From Gymnothorax reevesii (Eukaryota; Chordata; Actinopteri; Anguilliformes; Muraenidae): a stretch of DNA of 64,000 nucleotides. Within the stretch, counting starts at the first letter, position 1, and each line of letters opens with the position of its first letter. The notes under the pieces are model-generated. The model was given only the letters and a program-made list of their open reading frames with translations, was not told the DNA's origin and made no database searches. The stretch spans positions 38,460,611 through 38,524,610 of the forward strand of contig CM056582.1 in NCBI GenBank assembly GCA_029721435.1, written 5' to 3'. Shown here in pieces: positions 10,386-23,000 of this stretch. Made by a program: the position numbers and the translations under genes.

Positions 10386-12450
10386 TGGCCTAGCAATTCT
10401 TTCGCACTCTTGAAAAGGCCCGTAATTTACATGGAGATAAGGGAGGGCGTTTTGTACCTGATTCCCCTTATCAAGGTTTAAATGAGAAGAAACAAAATGT
10501 TCACCAATGCTTCACAGCCACTCGACTGCCTATTTAACTCAAAACATGAGCCTCTGTAAATCAGGCCAGCCCTGAAACCCGGGGGACAAACGGAATGAAA
10601 GAGAAGAGACACTTCTTGGCCCCACAACACCAATGCTCCGATGGAGCCAGTTAATGAATCTAAAGCTCCACTGATCTCACTTTGAATGCAGGTACAGGTG
10701 GAGTGGAGCAGCAATAAGCTAACAGGTTTTGTGTTTCTAAACTCTTGTGGGGAGAAAAGGATGTAAACAGAACAGGAGCTCTATATATTCAGCCCCCAAG
10801 AAGGGGACCTACATGAGAGCGAGAAAAAAAGGAAGGAAGTCCTAATTCCACGGCAATATTATGCTCATGTGGAAATACCCACCACTGAAACTGCAAAAAG
10901 AGGTTATAGGGCGTATCTGACAGAAACCTCGGACGAATACCGGTCCGTACCTTACCGACTGAAGTGAAACACTCAAGTGGAGAAAGAAAGGCTGTACAGG
11001 TTTATATAGGTTGATTAGATTGGGCGAAATCGAACACTGGTGTGTATCCAAACACACATGACACCGAAACCAACTGGCCGAAATTGGAAATCACCCCCTA
11101 CCCATGACACTGAGCTAGAAAAACTTGAGGGACTATTATGTAACTCCTGGACAAGCATTATTTTGTTGATTTTGGCCTTTTCTTTGAGTTTGTCCAATAA
11201 ACTTTATTTTGTGGAGTTTGGTACTTTCAATGCATTGTCTTCCCCTTATTAACCATTAATGGGATCAAGATAAGACCAAACTCATGAGTTAAAAATGAAT
11301 CTTGAAAGGTAAAATCGTTGTAACCAAGAAGAATTTATTGAAGTGACAATCAAAAAGCAACACCAAAAATTAAGGATTGACAACAAAGCAATCAGTTCCA
11401 AACCTGTACAGTACTATGAGAATAAGTGTGTATATATTACAAACTAAAAAAAAAAGATTGTGGTATTTCAAATATGTATGCAGATATATCTACAATGTTG
11501 TGATGTATTTGCTCCCCTCCCAATTTCTTCCATTTTTGCATATTTATCGCACTGAAATGTTACTGATGATCAAACTAATTTTAATATCAGAATAAGACAA
11601 CCCGACTAAAACACCAAATATAGTTTGTAAATGATAATTCCTTTAATTGAAGGGAAAAATCCATCCAACCCAACCTGGTCAAACGTGAAATGGTAATTTC
11701 CCCCTTAGTTACTAAGTCACCCAGTTAAACTAATTTAATTGATAATTGGGTGAATCACAAGACACACCCAGGCATGACTGCTTACAGTCTTGTTGAATGT
11801 AAACGTTGCTTAAATGGAACCTGTCTGCCGTTTGAAGTTGGCAAATGAAACGATCATTTAAAAGCTGCATTTTGTGTTCACTCAACATGTATTTTTCTTA
11901 TATTAGTTGGATGATCTGAAATGTAAATATGATGAATAAAAAATAAAACAGAAGAAATAAGGAAGGGGGCAAACAATTTTTCACTCCACTGAATGCACTT
12001 ATATTGGATTTTAAAAATTATTTCTTCATTCTTCCTTTAATCCTTTTGAAAATCCCTTTCTGAGAAGTTGTTTCAGTTATTCACAGGTTATATTTTGTTT
12101 TCTCCAGTTCATTATATGCTTTCTCAAGTAAATTGTTTGTCCTCACTTTACTTGCTAGTTTAGGCCGTCCTTTGAAGTGGAGGGGTGGTGAGAATCTTGC
12201 GCTGATTGCTGCTGTGTCTGGACTATCCTGAAAGTGAAAGTTAGCACTCCAGACGATGGCATGTTATTCTGTCAAATCTCATTACTGTTGCTTAAAGTTT
12301 GGTTGAAATGGCAGATTGTGCTGGATAAAAACTCCAGATGCTAGATTAGGTAGTTAAAATAGTCATTACTCTGCACTCCAGTGTAACTGAAGTGCTCGAT
12401 TCAAAGTGAAATACCTGACTGCTGGCTCTGCCTTGATCTCATAACCATAT
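10386..12450. other. non-coding flank, possible old LTR
   Basis: No gene is recognised. Around 10770-11250 there is a TATATATT box and, further on, a CCAATAAACTTTATTTTGTGG segment with poly(A) signals. Together these could be an old LTR, but no clear TG...CA ends or TSD were found. The part from 11260 to 12450 is AT-rich and featureless to my reading. Confidence 0.3.
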
Positions 12451-12458
12451 CTTTGGAC

Positions 12459-13230
12459 CAGTAGCGGCTATAGACCCGGGAATGACGGGGCGCAGACACG
12501 TCCCTTTATGACAATTAGTCCTGAGTAGTTCGCAATCATTTTCCTTTACTGACGCGTTTTCCAATTATCGTACTTGGCAACTTAAGACTCGGTCTCTCCA
12601 AATGTGATCGAACAGCGATGAAATCATGGGCGAAATTCAGTACAGAAAAAAAAATTTGAAAAATTTACTTATTAATAGGCCAGTGCTTCGCGTTGATTGA
12701 TCAGGTCCGTGTTCCAGTGAAATATCGCCTTTCACTCTCGGTATTGTGTGGGTTGATAAAAAAGAGGCACTTGGCACTTAAATAGGCAGCGTGCTGCTCA
12801 AGCTGTTTGCGTGAGAGTCGTCAGGTATGCAAGTTTGACTTACGTTGATTTAAATACAGCAAATAAGCGTCCAGATGAACGATTGTCTTCTTACGTAATC
12901 GGGGAGAACAAGCAGCAGCTGTTAACTGTGGAGTGCTCTCGGAGCGAACCTTCGGTTACTCATGAAAATGACTGAGAACAGGTCAGGACTAACGACTGTT
13001 TTAAACGGATGTTTTGTCACAATTCTCAGTTCAGGTTCCGCCACTGAGCTGAATTAAGCCCATGATTTCATCGCTGTTCGATCGCATTTGGAGAGACCGT
13101 GTCTTGAGTTGCCAAGTACGATAATTGGAAAACGCGTCAGTAAAGGAAAATGATTGCGAACTACCCAGGACTAATTGTCATAAAGGGACATGAGTGCGCC
13201 CCGCCATTCCCAGGTCTAGAGCCGCTACTG
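12459..13230. mobile_element. long-armed hAT-type MITE, 772 bp
   Basis: Two inverted arms of 182 bp each (12459-12640 and 13049-13230) are roughly 93-95% matched by eye. They start CAGTAGCGGCTATAGACC, and the complement of the right end is CAGTAGCGGCTCTAGACC. A perfect 8-bp TSD, CTTTGGAC, lies at 12451-12458 and 13231-13238. The 408-bp centre has no open frame, but it is related to sequence at about 31240-31880. The long arms predict a strong hairpin if transcribed. Confidence 0.9.
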
Positions 13231-13238
13231 CTTTGGAC

Positions 13239-13504
13239 CCCATTCCTACATTAGATTTGTGACAACTACCTTTACTTTGTCAACAGGAGTGAATATGTGC
13301 TTTAACATGATCTGATAAATTCCAGATATTTACAAATCATTTAATAATTCATACAAATTTGTTAGAAATACTATATCAATTACAACATTGTTAACACAAT
13401 GACTGCAATCAAAAGAACTTAACTTAAAAGTGGTTTTATCTCTGCAAAAATGTCACATAACTATTGGTGCAATCAAATCTTTCTTAGGTGTCATACATTT
13501 GTAT
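13239..13504 (-). other. TRIM 3' UTR region
   Basis: AT-rich sequence downstream of the TRIM stop codon. A variant poly(A) signal lies at 13340-13345 on the minus strand. Nothing else is recognised. Confidence 0.4.
13340..13345 (-). terminator. candidate poly(A) signal ATTAAA
   Basis: ATTAAA on the minus strand, about 160 bp after the stop codon at 13505. It is the commonest variant of AATAAA. I saw no canonical AATAAA nearby. Without cDNA this is a guess. Confidence 0.3.
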
Positions 13505-14061
13505 TCATTGGGATGACATCACTGTAATAGCCAAACTCTCTGCGCATATCTGCAAGGCTCCAGGATTATTACCATCAGTGTATAAATCAGGGTTGAAATA
13601 TGGGAAGAGTTTCTCAGTAAATGAGTCTTTAAAGGTGTAGATGAGTGACATATCACTGGGGTCAAAGAAGGACACCTCACCCCCATCATAGTCCAACAGC
13701 ACTCTGATCCTCTGGAGTTTCCTCTCCACTTTAAGGTGGCAGACACCTGCTGCTTTGTAGCCCTCACCTTTTCTGAGTGCTACAACCCAAAATCCATCTG
13801 CTGGGCTGCATTTAATCGCGCCCTTCCTGTTGGTGGACTCTTTCACTACCCCGACATCCCAAGAAGGCTTATTTCCCACCTCCACCTCCCAGCTGTGTTT
13901 CCCGTTGGTAAACCCCTCAGAACCCAGCACTCCAACACAAGGGAAAAACCTCTCTGGATTGTTGGGAATTTGCTGGTTCTTCTCCGTGTCTCTCACTCTG
14001 GTTAAACCGTTCGAAAGAAAGAGCCAGAGGGCTGCAGTGTTGGGGTCCAAAGTCACAGGAG
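13505..14061 (-). CDS. TRIM exon 6: PRY-SPRY (B30.2)
   Basis: The last exon starts after acceptor TTACAG, completing Thr-290, and ends at the stop codon 13505-13507. PRY begins [20 protein letters not shown] includes [36 protein letters not shown], and a C-terminal LFPYFNP block. The LDPNTA and WEVEV motifs and the LDYDGG...FFD motif are diagnostic. The frame is open throughout (184 full residues). SPRY loops define the ligand, but nothing here identifies it. Confidence 0.92.
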
Positions 14062-17000
14062 CTGTAAGATCACAATGAAACACAGACCAAGCTGAGCAGG
14101 CTTTTGTTTTACTGAATAGATTAAATGCATGATAATCCTTCATAACAATTTCAACTGAGGCTACATTTCATACATCTGTCAACACAAACTCTGACGCACA
14201 GACCATAGAATTCCATCACTGCATATCTGGTATTAGGCGATTATATTTTAGGTCAGTGTGTTACATTTAGAGTACATTTTGAACCAAAATGTGAATTCTC
14301 CTCTGATGGAGACTTTGGTAACACAGTTATATAACTCCATTAGAAAGTGCAATTTATTTCAACTATTTACGTTGTAATATGCCTAATGCAGAGGTTCTCA
14401 TTCTCAGTCATGAAGCATTCCAGTGCATACTGCTTTTCATTCCAACTGCACTTGCAATCCCAAAATTTCAACAAGCATTTGATTTCTATTTATTGGGATC
14501 TTTCGCTATTGAGGGATTATTTTATTATCTCCGCGCTTCCGAAAAAGCAACGAGATCTTGTAATACAGTTTGGCGTCTGTCCGTCCAAAACAGTAACTCC
14601 TCCAAGGCCATTACACCAATCAACCTGAAACTTTGGTGTGTGTAAGGTAGTGACCCAGAGGGGTGCACAGCACATTTACAATTTAAATTAATTTCCTCTT
14701 CTGGCCATCAGGGGCCCTTTTGTGAAAATTGAAAAATGGCCATAAGTTCCTTCTGCATTGAGCTAGGATGCTCAAATTTTTATCAGAGGTGCATGGGATG
14801 ACCCTTCATCACATATCAGATGGGCTTTTGATTTGACCTCATTTTGACCATTTTCTATGTCAAATGGCATCAGGTGTGCCAATCGTAGAAAAGGATGACA
14901 CGTTTTGTTATTACTCAACGTGGAAGGCTGCAAATTGGTATGGACATGTATCTTTATGTGCATATATGTATCTTGTGATAGCAACCTGCATGCCAAAAAT
15001 TGCAGTCCTGTGTTACATATTTTGGCCACTAGGAGGCTTTTTGTGAAAAAAGAAAATATCTACCTTATGCTTTGAGCTAGGATGCTCAAACTTTTATGGG
15101 AGGTGCATGGGATGACCCTTCATCTCATATCAGACGGGTTTTGGATTTGATCAAATTTGCCCGTTTTATAGGTCAAATGGCATCTGGTGTGCCAATTGCT
15201 GTACCGTATATCCTTTGCTTTAATAATACTCTCATTTCAAAATGAAGAGTAATTTATGCCCTCAACAGACACTCAAAAAGTACTCTATCCTACGAACCAA
15301 CTATGCCACATTGCTATAACTCTTATCAGTATCAGTGCTTTGTCACTGCAACAAGCAGATTATCATTTGTACGGCAGAATGCCAGTTCAGTGAATTGCCC
15401 TCTGACACATTACTACGACTCCCATAACATTCGTTACGGAGCGGGGAGATTTGCAATGGCACACCATCGACATACGTCTATTTCTTCTTAGTTCACACAA
15501 TGCATAATAACTTTTCAAAATGGAAGAGAATAGCATTACTGAATGAATTCCCATGCTCATTACGTGGGTAGCACATGACCAATGCTGACATAAAAACGGG
15601 TAACAAATAAAAGACAGATGTTAATAGGCTCCGAATTTGCTTGTCAAAGATGTAATAATGTTTGATGAATTTTTTTCCTTGAAATTGAACACAAAGCAGG
15701 TTTTTCAAGGAGTCTTAGTTTCACCAGTTGGGTACCTATTGAGTCTTCCTTTTATCCCACAAAAGCAGCTAATGAAAATATTGAGAGCTAATCAATATTC
15801 TGGGACTGCCATTGTGATTTGAACAAAAATTTTCACTCAAAGGTTTCCTAGGACCAATCAGAGAAGCTTTGGCCTAAAATGTTTCCATCGGAAAAGGAAA
15901 ATCATATTCAATTCACCTAAAGCACTCTAAGCCAGAATGCAAAACTGATTCCAGCCATCAGCTAGCCACATGCATGAGTAGAAGAAACGAATAGGAAACT
16001 AATTTCCAACTTTATTTGGCTTATTGATGTCATAGTGTTTTTGACCCACAAGTCAAGTACTCACTGTATTGCACAATCTCCATCATCTTCTCCCAGACTC
16101 TGAACTTCAGGTTGCCCATATGCTTTGCTATATCAATCAATGCCCCTGAGGGCAACTCTGGATCCTGCAGTGTGCACTGGACTCTGTACAAACAATCAGA
16201 GGTTAGTATCGGTATGTCTTTCCAATCAAAGTTAAAAGAGGAAGACTCATCCTACGTTACATACCTCTGATTGGTGTCTTTGAACGTCTGAAAAACACAA
16301 TTAAAAATTTATGATGTTCACAACTACTGACAGTACCACATTCAGAAAATCAATTCTTGTCACTTCGTTTAATTCACAATGTTAGTTCATTAAAAGTGAA
16401 AAGGTCATTCTTTTTATATGAGGAATGCCAGACAATGTGGGCTGTGTCAACGACTTGTTTAATAGTTGTTGGAAAACATGACATAACTTCAGTTACTTAT
16501 CATTTATCATCTTGCAGGATCATTTTTGAGGATGCAAATAGTTTTAATTGGAGGTTTTAGACTTCAAAAAGGATATATCCATAATATACAAAATGTTACA
16601 CCAGTCCCATGCTTTATAAGTCTTTGTTAGGCCAGCGATATACTAGCTTTGATCCTCACATTCACGTAAACAACCGACTACATGACTTGAATGGGTCATA
16701 CAGCTGCTTATGTAAGGTGTGTATTACTGGAGGATTCCACCAGAAGGTACATCAGAGAACTGAGAGGCCAGACTGTGCAGTGCTTCCAGATTTTCATGTT
16801 AACTAACTAGATTGTGACTTTTTCACAAAAAGACATTATTGTGGCCCCAATGGATGTGCGGTGGTCGCGCGTTTGCGTCTTGGCCCAGAAGTACCTCTGC
16901 ATGAGGGAAAAGATAGAAGATAAATGATAGTGATAGAAGAATAACAGTATGAATATCATGTCAAATGTTTGCTTCAGAAAGCCGATTTTTCTTAACTACT

Positions 17001-20000
17001 TATTTGAATGCCACTGGCTCAGTATAGATGAAGTGGTTGCTCGAGAGGACAACAAATTTTTCAGTCACAAGAAAGCATTTTTGGAATTGCTGGATAGATA
17101 GTATAGGCAGGTATATTGAGCAGTTTGCACAGGAGGCTTAGCTGAGGAGTTTCATTTATGTAAGTCTTGAAAAACAGGGCTGGGAGTTAGGACTAAACTC
17201 GCTAATATTATAAACTGTGTTCGAGGTCGGCTTGCTGGTGAATATTCAATAACTGGTCCAGGTGTGCCATCTAGTGAGTGAATAGCGTAACTGCGTGCAT
17301 AAATAGAGCAGCTCCATGTCATAGAGCAGCTCCATGTACGCTGGCATCAATATCTGCACTGACGGGTTATGGGTCGGACCGGAACTTTCGTGCACTCATT
17401 TTTCTTTCTAAATTATGTATGGCACGACAGGCTGAGCCATGAAGTTATGTACGCAAATATTCCTCGGAGGTTTAGCTTATCTTAACGTAACGCTGGCAGA
17501 CACATGCTGATAACCTAGGAGCCTGTACTGTAATTAGTGAAGACATAACATTTGCTACTGGACCTGGCATTAGGCAAACGCTAGCTTTGCTAAGCAGTAA
17601 TTCCATTAAAGGTAGACTGCAAAATTCATAACATAACATGACATGAATAGCAAGAACAGGTCGTTCTGCCCAACTACGCTCGCCAGTTTCTTTACACTAT
17701 TGTGAATACATCCCTTCAGATACTCAATAACTCAGTGGTATCTAGCTTTAAGTCAAGCCTGCTCTTGAAAACTGCCAAGGTCTCTGCCTTAACAATAGGG
17801 TCAGGCAAGCTATTCCACATTGAAATTACTCCTTGGGTGAAGAAATATTTCCGAATATCAGTGCTAAATTTACCTTTGGTCAACTTCCATTTGTGATCCC
17901 GAGTTCTATTCACAACACTTGGTCGAAGGAATCCTACATAATTCACTTTGTTAATCCCTTTAACATATTTAAACACCTCAATAAATTACCCCTTGGTCCA
18001 ATTTTCCAAAGACTAAAGAGATTAAGGATCTTCATCCTCTTCTCATACCTTTCATCTTTTATACCTGGAATTAGCTTAGTGGCTCTTCTCTGAACATTCT
18101 CAAAAGTCTTTATATCTTTCTTAAAGTATGGTCCCCAGAACTGTCCACAATACTCCAGAAGTGGTCTGACGAATGTGTTGTTCAAAAGAAGCATCACCTC
18201 CTTAGATTTGTACTCAATACTTTTGGCAATGTATCCCAGCATCCGATTGGCTTTTTTAACTGCTACGGCACAATGGCAAGAGCCTGTGAGGGTTTGGTTA
18301 ACAGTAACTCCAAGATCTTTCTCGTGTGGAGCACATTCCAGTTTTAAACCTCCCATGAAGTAATCCCGTCGAATGTTTTTATAACCTACATGTACCACTT
18401 TATATTTTGCTACATTAAATTTAATTTGCCACATTTCTGCCCAATTCTGGATTCTATCCAAATCATCCTGAATCACTTTAGTGGACTCCAAACTATTTGC
18501 CAAACCCCCCAATTTAGTATCATCTGCAAATTTAACCAATCTGCTCTCAATATTCCTATCAAGGTCATTAATGTAGATGAGGAACAGCAGGGGTCCCAAC
18601 ACCGATCCCTGGGGGACGCCACTCCCCACCATACCTAGCTCAGATTAGATACCTCCGTCCACCACTCTTTGTGTTCTGTCCTGTAACCAGTTTTGAATCC
18701 ACTCCAGAATACCTCCTGAAACTCCAATGGAGCTCATTTTAAAAATTAGTCTCTTATGTGGTACTGTATCAAATGTTTTCTGTAAATCCAAGTATATGAT
18801 GTCATAAGCCCTGCTCTGGTCATAAGTCTTGGTGGCGTGTTCAAAAAATTCAAGGTTTGTCAGGTATGACCTTACCTTACGAAAACCGTGTTGTCTATCC
18901 CTCAAGATACTGTTATGTTCAATAAATAAGTCCAGCTCATCTTTTATGATAGATTCCAATATTTTGCATGCAATGCAAGTTACACTGACTGGCCTATAAT
19001 TTCCTGGCTCTGTACGGTCCTCTATCTTATATATTGGTATTATATTGCCCTGTTTCCAATCATTTGGTATTTCTCCAGTTTCTAAAGACCGTCTGAAGAT
19101 GGTGGATAGCGGCAGAGCACTCTAGGATATAAGGCATCTGGGCCCGCCGCCTTATCTGCCTTTAGTGTATGCAACTTGTCTAATACTTCATTATCTTTTA
19201 CCTCAATTTCTGCTTAACAATCCTGAGCATTTAACATGCCCTCTGGCTGAATGAAGACCCCCTCTGAGGTAAAATTCTCAACAAAGTAACTGTTTAAGGC
19301 ATCCGCAATGTCCTTGTTATCAGATAGCAGCGATCCATTTTTATTCTTTATGTTCTTAACCTGCTTTTTGACTTTCCTTTTTCTGCTTCAGTACTAAAAG
19401 AAGCGCTTAGGGTTAGTTTTTGCCCCCTCTGCAATTTGTCTTTCATACAGTCTTCAAGCATTCCTTAGCTCTTTTTTGACCACAGCCCGCATTTTACAGT
19501 ATTCAGCCTTAGTGTTCTTATTGTTATCCTTTATGTACATCATATAAAGATTCCTTTTTTCCTACAAAAAAAATCCTACAAATGCTTTTGGTCATCCACT
19601 GAGGATTCTGCTTTTTCAGCTTAGTTTTGGACACCTTTGGAATGAATTTGCATTGTGATTCAAGTAAAACCTCCTTAAATCTTTCCCACATCTCATTTAC
19701 GGACTCACAGTCCAGGAGTCTCTCCCATTTTATTTCACTTAGATATGAGCGCATCCTGTCAAAGTGTGCTCGCCTAAAATTAAAATTTTTGTTTTTGAAT
19801 ACACCTTTTTACCTTCCCACGAAACATCAAAATTAACAACAGAGTGATCACTTGTCCCAAGTGGCTGCAGTACCTCAACATTGCTAATTCTATCTGGGTC
19901 ATTACGGAGCAATAAGTCTAAAATTGCCTTCTCTCTTGTAGGTTTATTAACATACTACTCCAAAAAATTATCTTTTATAATTTCTAGAAATTCTTTCTCC

Positions 20001-23000
20001 ACCCTACCCTGTCCTATCACCATTTCCCAATCGATACCAGGATAATTTAAGTCTCCCATAATAATAGTCCCTCCACCTCTTCAAGCTTGCTTAATCCTCC
20101 TAAAAAGCATTTCATTGACTGTACTGTCCAAAGCTGGTGGTCGATAGCATACTCCTATGTTTAAACCTGTCTCATGTTTGCCAATGAGCCTGACCCAGAT
20201 ATATTCAGAGGGTATGGAATGTTCAATTTCAGAAATTTCCTGTACATTTATATTTTCGTTCACATAGATTGCTACGCCCCCTCCTCGCCTATTACATCTA
20301 TCCTTCCTAAAGAGCTTATAACCTTCTATATTATATTCATCTCCATCCTCTTCACTAAGCCATGTCTCTGTAATTCCAACTATGTCATAGCCCTCACTAC
20401 GCATAGTGGCCTCAAGCTCTGGAAATTTATTTTTTATGCTTCTTGCATTTAAATAAAATCATTTCAGGTTATTACTAATGCTCTTCCCCCTTGATTTCCC
20501 ATGCGGCCGCTGCGTCAAGCCCCCCACTACACTTTGTTGCTTTAAAAGTATTTAATCAATGGTGCATGTAACGCCTTTCAGCTTCCATCGGGGCAGTATG
20601 CATTTCCCTATGTGTAACACTCACTAACCTCCCTGCCCCCCAAGTCCCTAGTTTAAATAATCCTGTACTACTCCAACATACGCTGACCCAGTGCAAAGGT
20701 ATCCCTCCGGTTCAGGTGCAGCCCGTCAGGCTTGAAAAGGTCACCCCTGTCCCAGAAAAAGTTCCAGTGCCCCATAAACCTGTACCCCTCTTTCCTACAC
20801 CAGGTTCGTAGCTACGTGTTAAACCTCCAGATAAAATTCTGCTTTCATCTGCTTGCACGTGGTACCGGTAGAATCCCGTAGAACACTACCGTTGAGGATC
20901 TGCTCCTTAGCTTCTCAGCTAATTCCGCAAATTTGCCTTGCAGAACCTCAAACCTACCCTTACCTCATGAACATATATTTCTCTTTTTAACGTTACATTA
21001 CTATCAAATGCCTGTTTATGTTTGATTGTTTGACAAAGAGAGCAACATTTAAAATAGTTCTGTATTAGCTTAGACCTGGCAGTGAAAATAAACAGCCTGG
21101 AAAATGAAGTAGGTTACAGACTGGGAATTTGTAGCATCGGGCGAATTTCAATAAGTGCAAAATTTCTGGCTTGTTTAACTTTGTTCTGATGATGAAACAC
21201 GGAATGCACACCAGTCGCTCACTATTTATATTGTCAAGGTAGAACATTCACAACATACAATGCCGTACATAAAGGTGAGTGTACATTCAGGACTCAGCTT
21301 ACAGTTAAATTACAGTGCATTAATTTAACTGATAAATGCAATCCATTGATAAAAGCGCAGTAGCACCTAGTAGTTTGGCTTTCCGTAAATAGATCAATGT
21401 CGCCATCTAACGTTACATGCTAAATAATTATAATATTAATTATTATTATCATTATCGCTGGACTATTGCTGGAACATGGGACCAATCACTTTAAGGAAGT
21501 TTCCACTGATAAATAATGACACCCCAGTTTACAGTGCTGCTCATATTGATTTAATAATTTATATATAAATATAAGCTATATGCCAGTTAATGACATTGGC
21601 CAACATACAGTATATCACAAAATTGTGTACAACCCTCACATTTTGACAATTAATTTATCATATCTTTTCAAGGAGTAATGTTACAGAAATTAAACCTGAA
21701 TATTTTCTACAGTAGTCATTGTACAATATGTGTAGCAGTGTAGATTTACTGCCCTGTCCAAATAACTGAACAAACAGTCACTATTTCCAAAATGGGTGGC
21801 AACAAAAGTTAGTACACCTCACTGTCAACATGCCAAATTGTGTCCATAGTGTCAATATTTAGTGTGACCACCATTGTTGTCCAGCACTGCCTTGATTCTC
21901 CTCGGCATGGAATTCACCAGAGCTGCACAGGTTGTTGCCTGGATCCTCCTCCACTCCACTATGACAACATCACGGAGCTGGTGGATGTTGGACACCTGCT
22001 GCTCCTCCACCTTCCTCTTGAAGATGGCCCACAGGTGCTCAATGGGATTCAGGTCTGGAGACATACTTGGCCACCTCATCACCTTCAGCTTCTTTAGGAA
22101 GGCAGTTGTCATCTTGGAGGTGTGTTTCAGGTCGTTATCATGTTGGAAAACTGCCATTTCCTAAGAGAGGGCATCATGTTCTGCTTGAGAATGTCACAAT
22201 ACGTGTTAGAAGCCATTATATCATCAATGAAGCGCAGCTCCCCTGGACCAGAAGCACTCATTCAGCCCCAGACAATGATACTGCCACCAACATGTTTGAC
22301 TGTAGGCAGTACACACTTGTCTTGGTACTCCTCACCAGGTCGCCGCCACACATGCTGGACACCATCTGAGCCAAACAAATTGATCTTGATCTCGTCAGAC
22401 CACAAAACAAGCTTCCAGTAGTTTATGTTCTTTGACTGGTTGTCTTTAGCAAACTGTTTTTGGGCTTTCTTGTGGTCTAGCATCAGAAGAGCCGTCCATC
22501 TTAGCCGATGGCCATGCAGACTGACTTGGTGCAATGCACAGCGTATGATCTGAGCACCGACAGGCTGTTCTCCAACTGCTGCAACCTCGTTAGCAATGCT
22601 GCCAGCACTCCTGCGTCTGTTTTCTGAAGCTAATTTGTGCACCTGACGCACAGCACAAGGACTCAACCTCTTCGGTCGACTCTGACGAGGCCTGTTCTGA
22701 GAAGAACCCATCTTTGAAAACCTCTGAATAACCTCGGCCACCGTTCTGTAGCTCAGTTTTATGGTTTCACCGATATTCTTGTAGCTTAGACCATCTTTGT
22801 GGAGAGTAACAATTCTCTTTTTCAGATCCTCAGAGAGTTCTTTCCCCTGAGGTGCCATGCTGACCATCCAGTGACCAGAATGAGAGCGTTGCACCCAAAG
22901 CACCAGAATTTCAACCTTCAACACGTTACACAAACTCATATGGCCCAGTCAAACAGACAAAAGCATTAACATGTTGAATAAGACATGTTTCATTGCTTGG

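Larger units (their letters stand above)
17625..20960 (-). mobile_element. CR1-clade LINE, nearly complete but broken
   Basis: This is a minus-strand CR1-type retrotransposon in TRIM intron 3, in the sense orientation. From 5' to 3' it keeps the end of ORF1 (esterase type), endonuclease, linker, RT, the C-terminal domain and the short 3' end GGGCAGAACGACCTGTTCTTG. A short tandem tail (CATGT/TATGT units, 17625-17650) replaces a poly(A), as is usual for CR1. Stops and frame changes inactivate it. Confidence 0.82.

Noticed and set aside
13736..14078. Plus-strand open frames over TRIM exon 6
   Set aside because: They are antisense shadows of the intact PRY-SPRY exon, with no family motifs.
14650..15210. 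CRISPR-like or minisatellite array
   Set aside because: Only two long, diverged units exist, with no spacers or short repeat period.
22067..22421. Plus-strand frames over the Tc1 transposase
   Set aside because: Antisense shadows; the minus-strand frames carry the DDE motifs.
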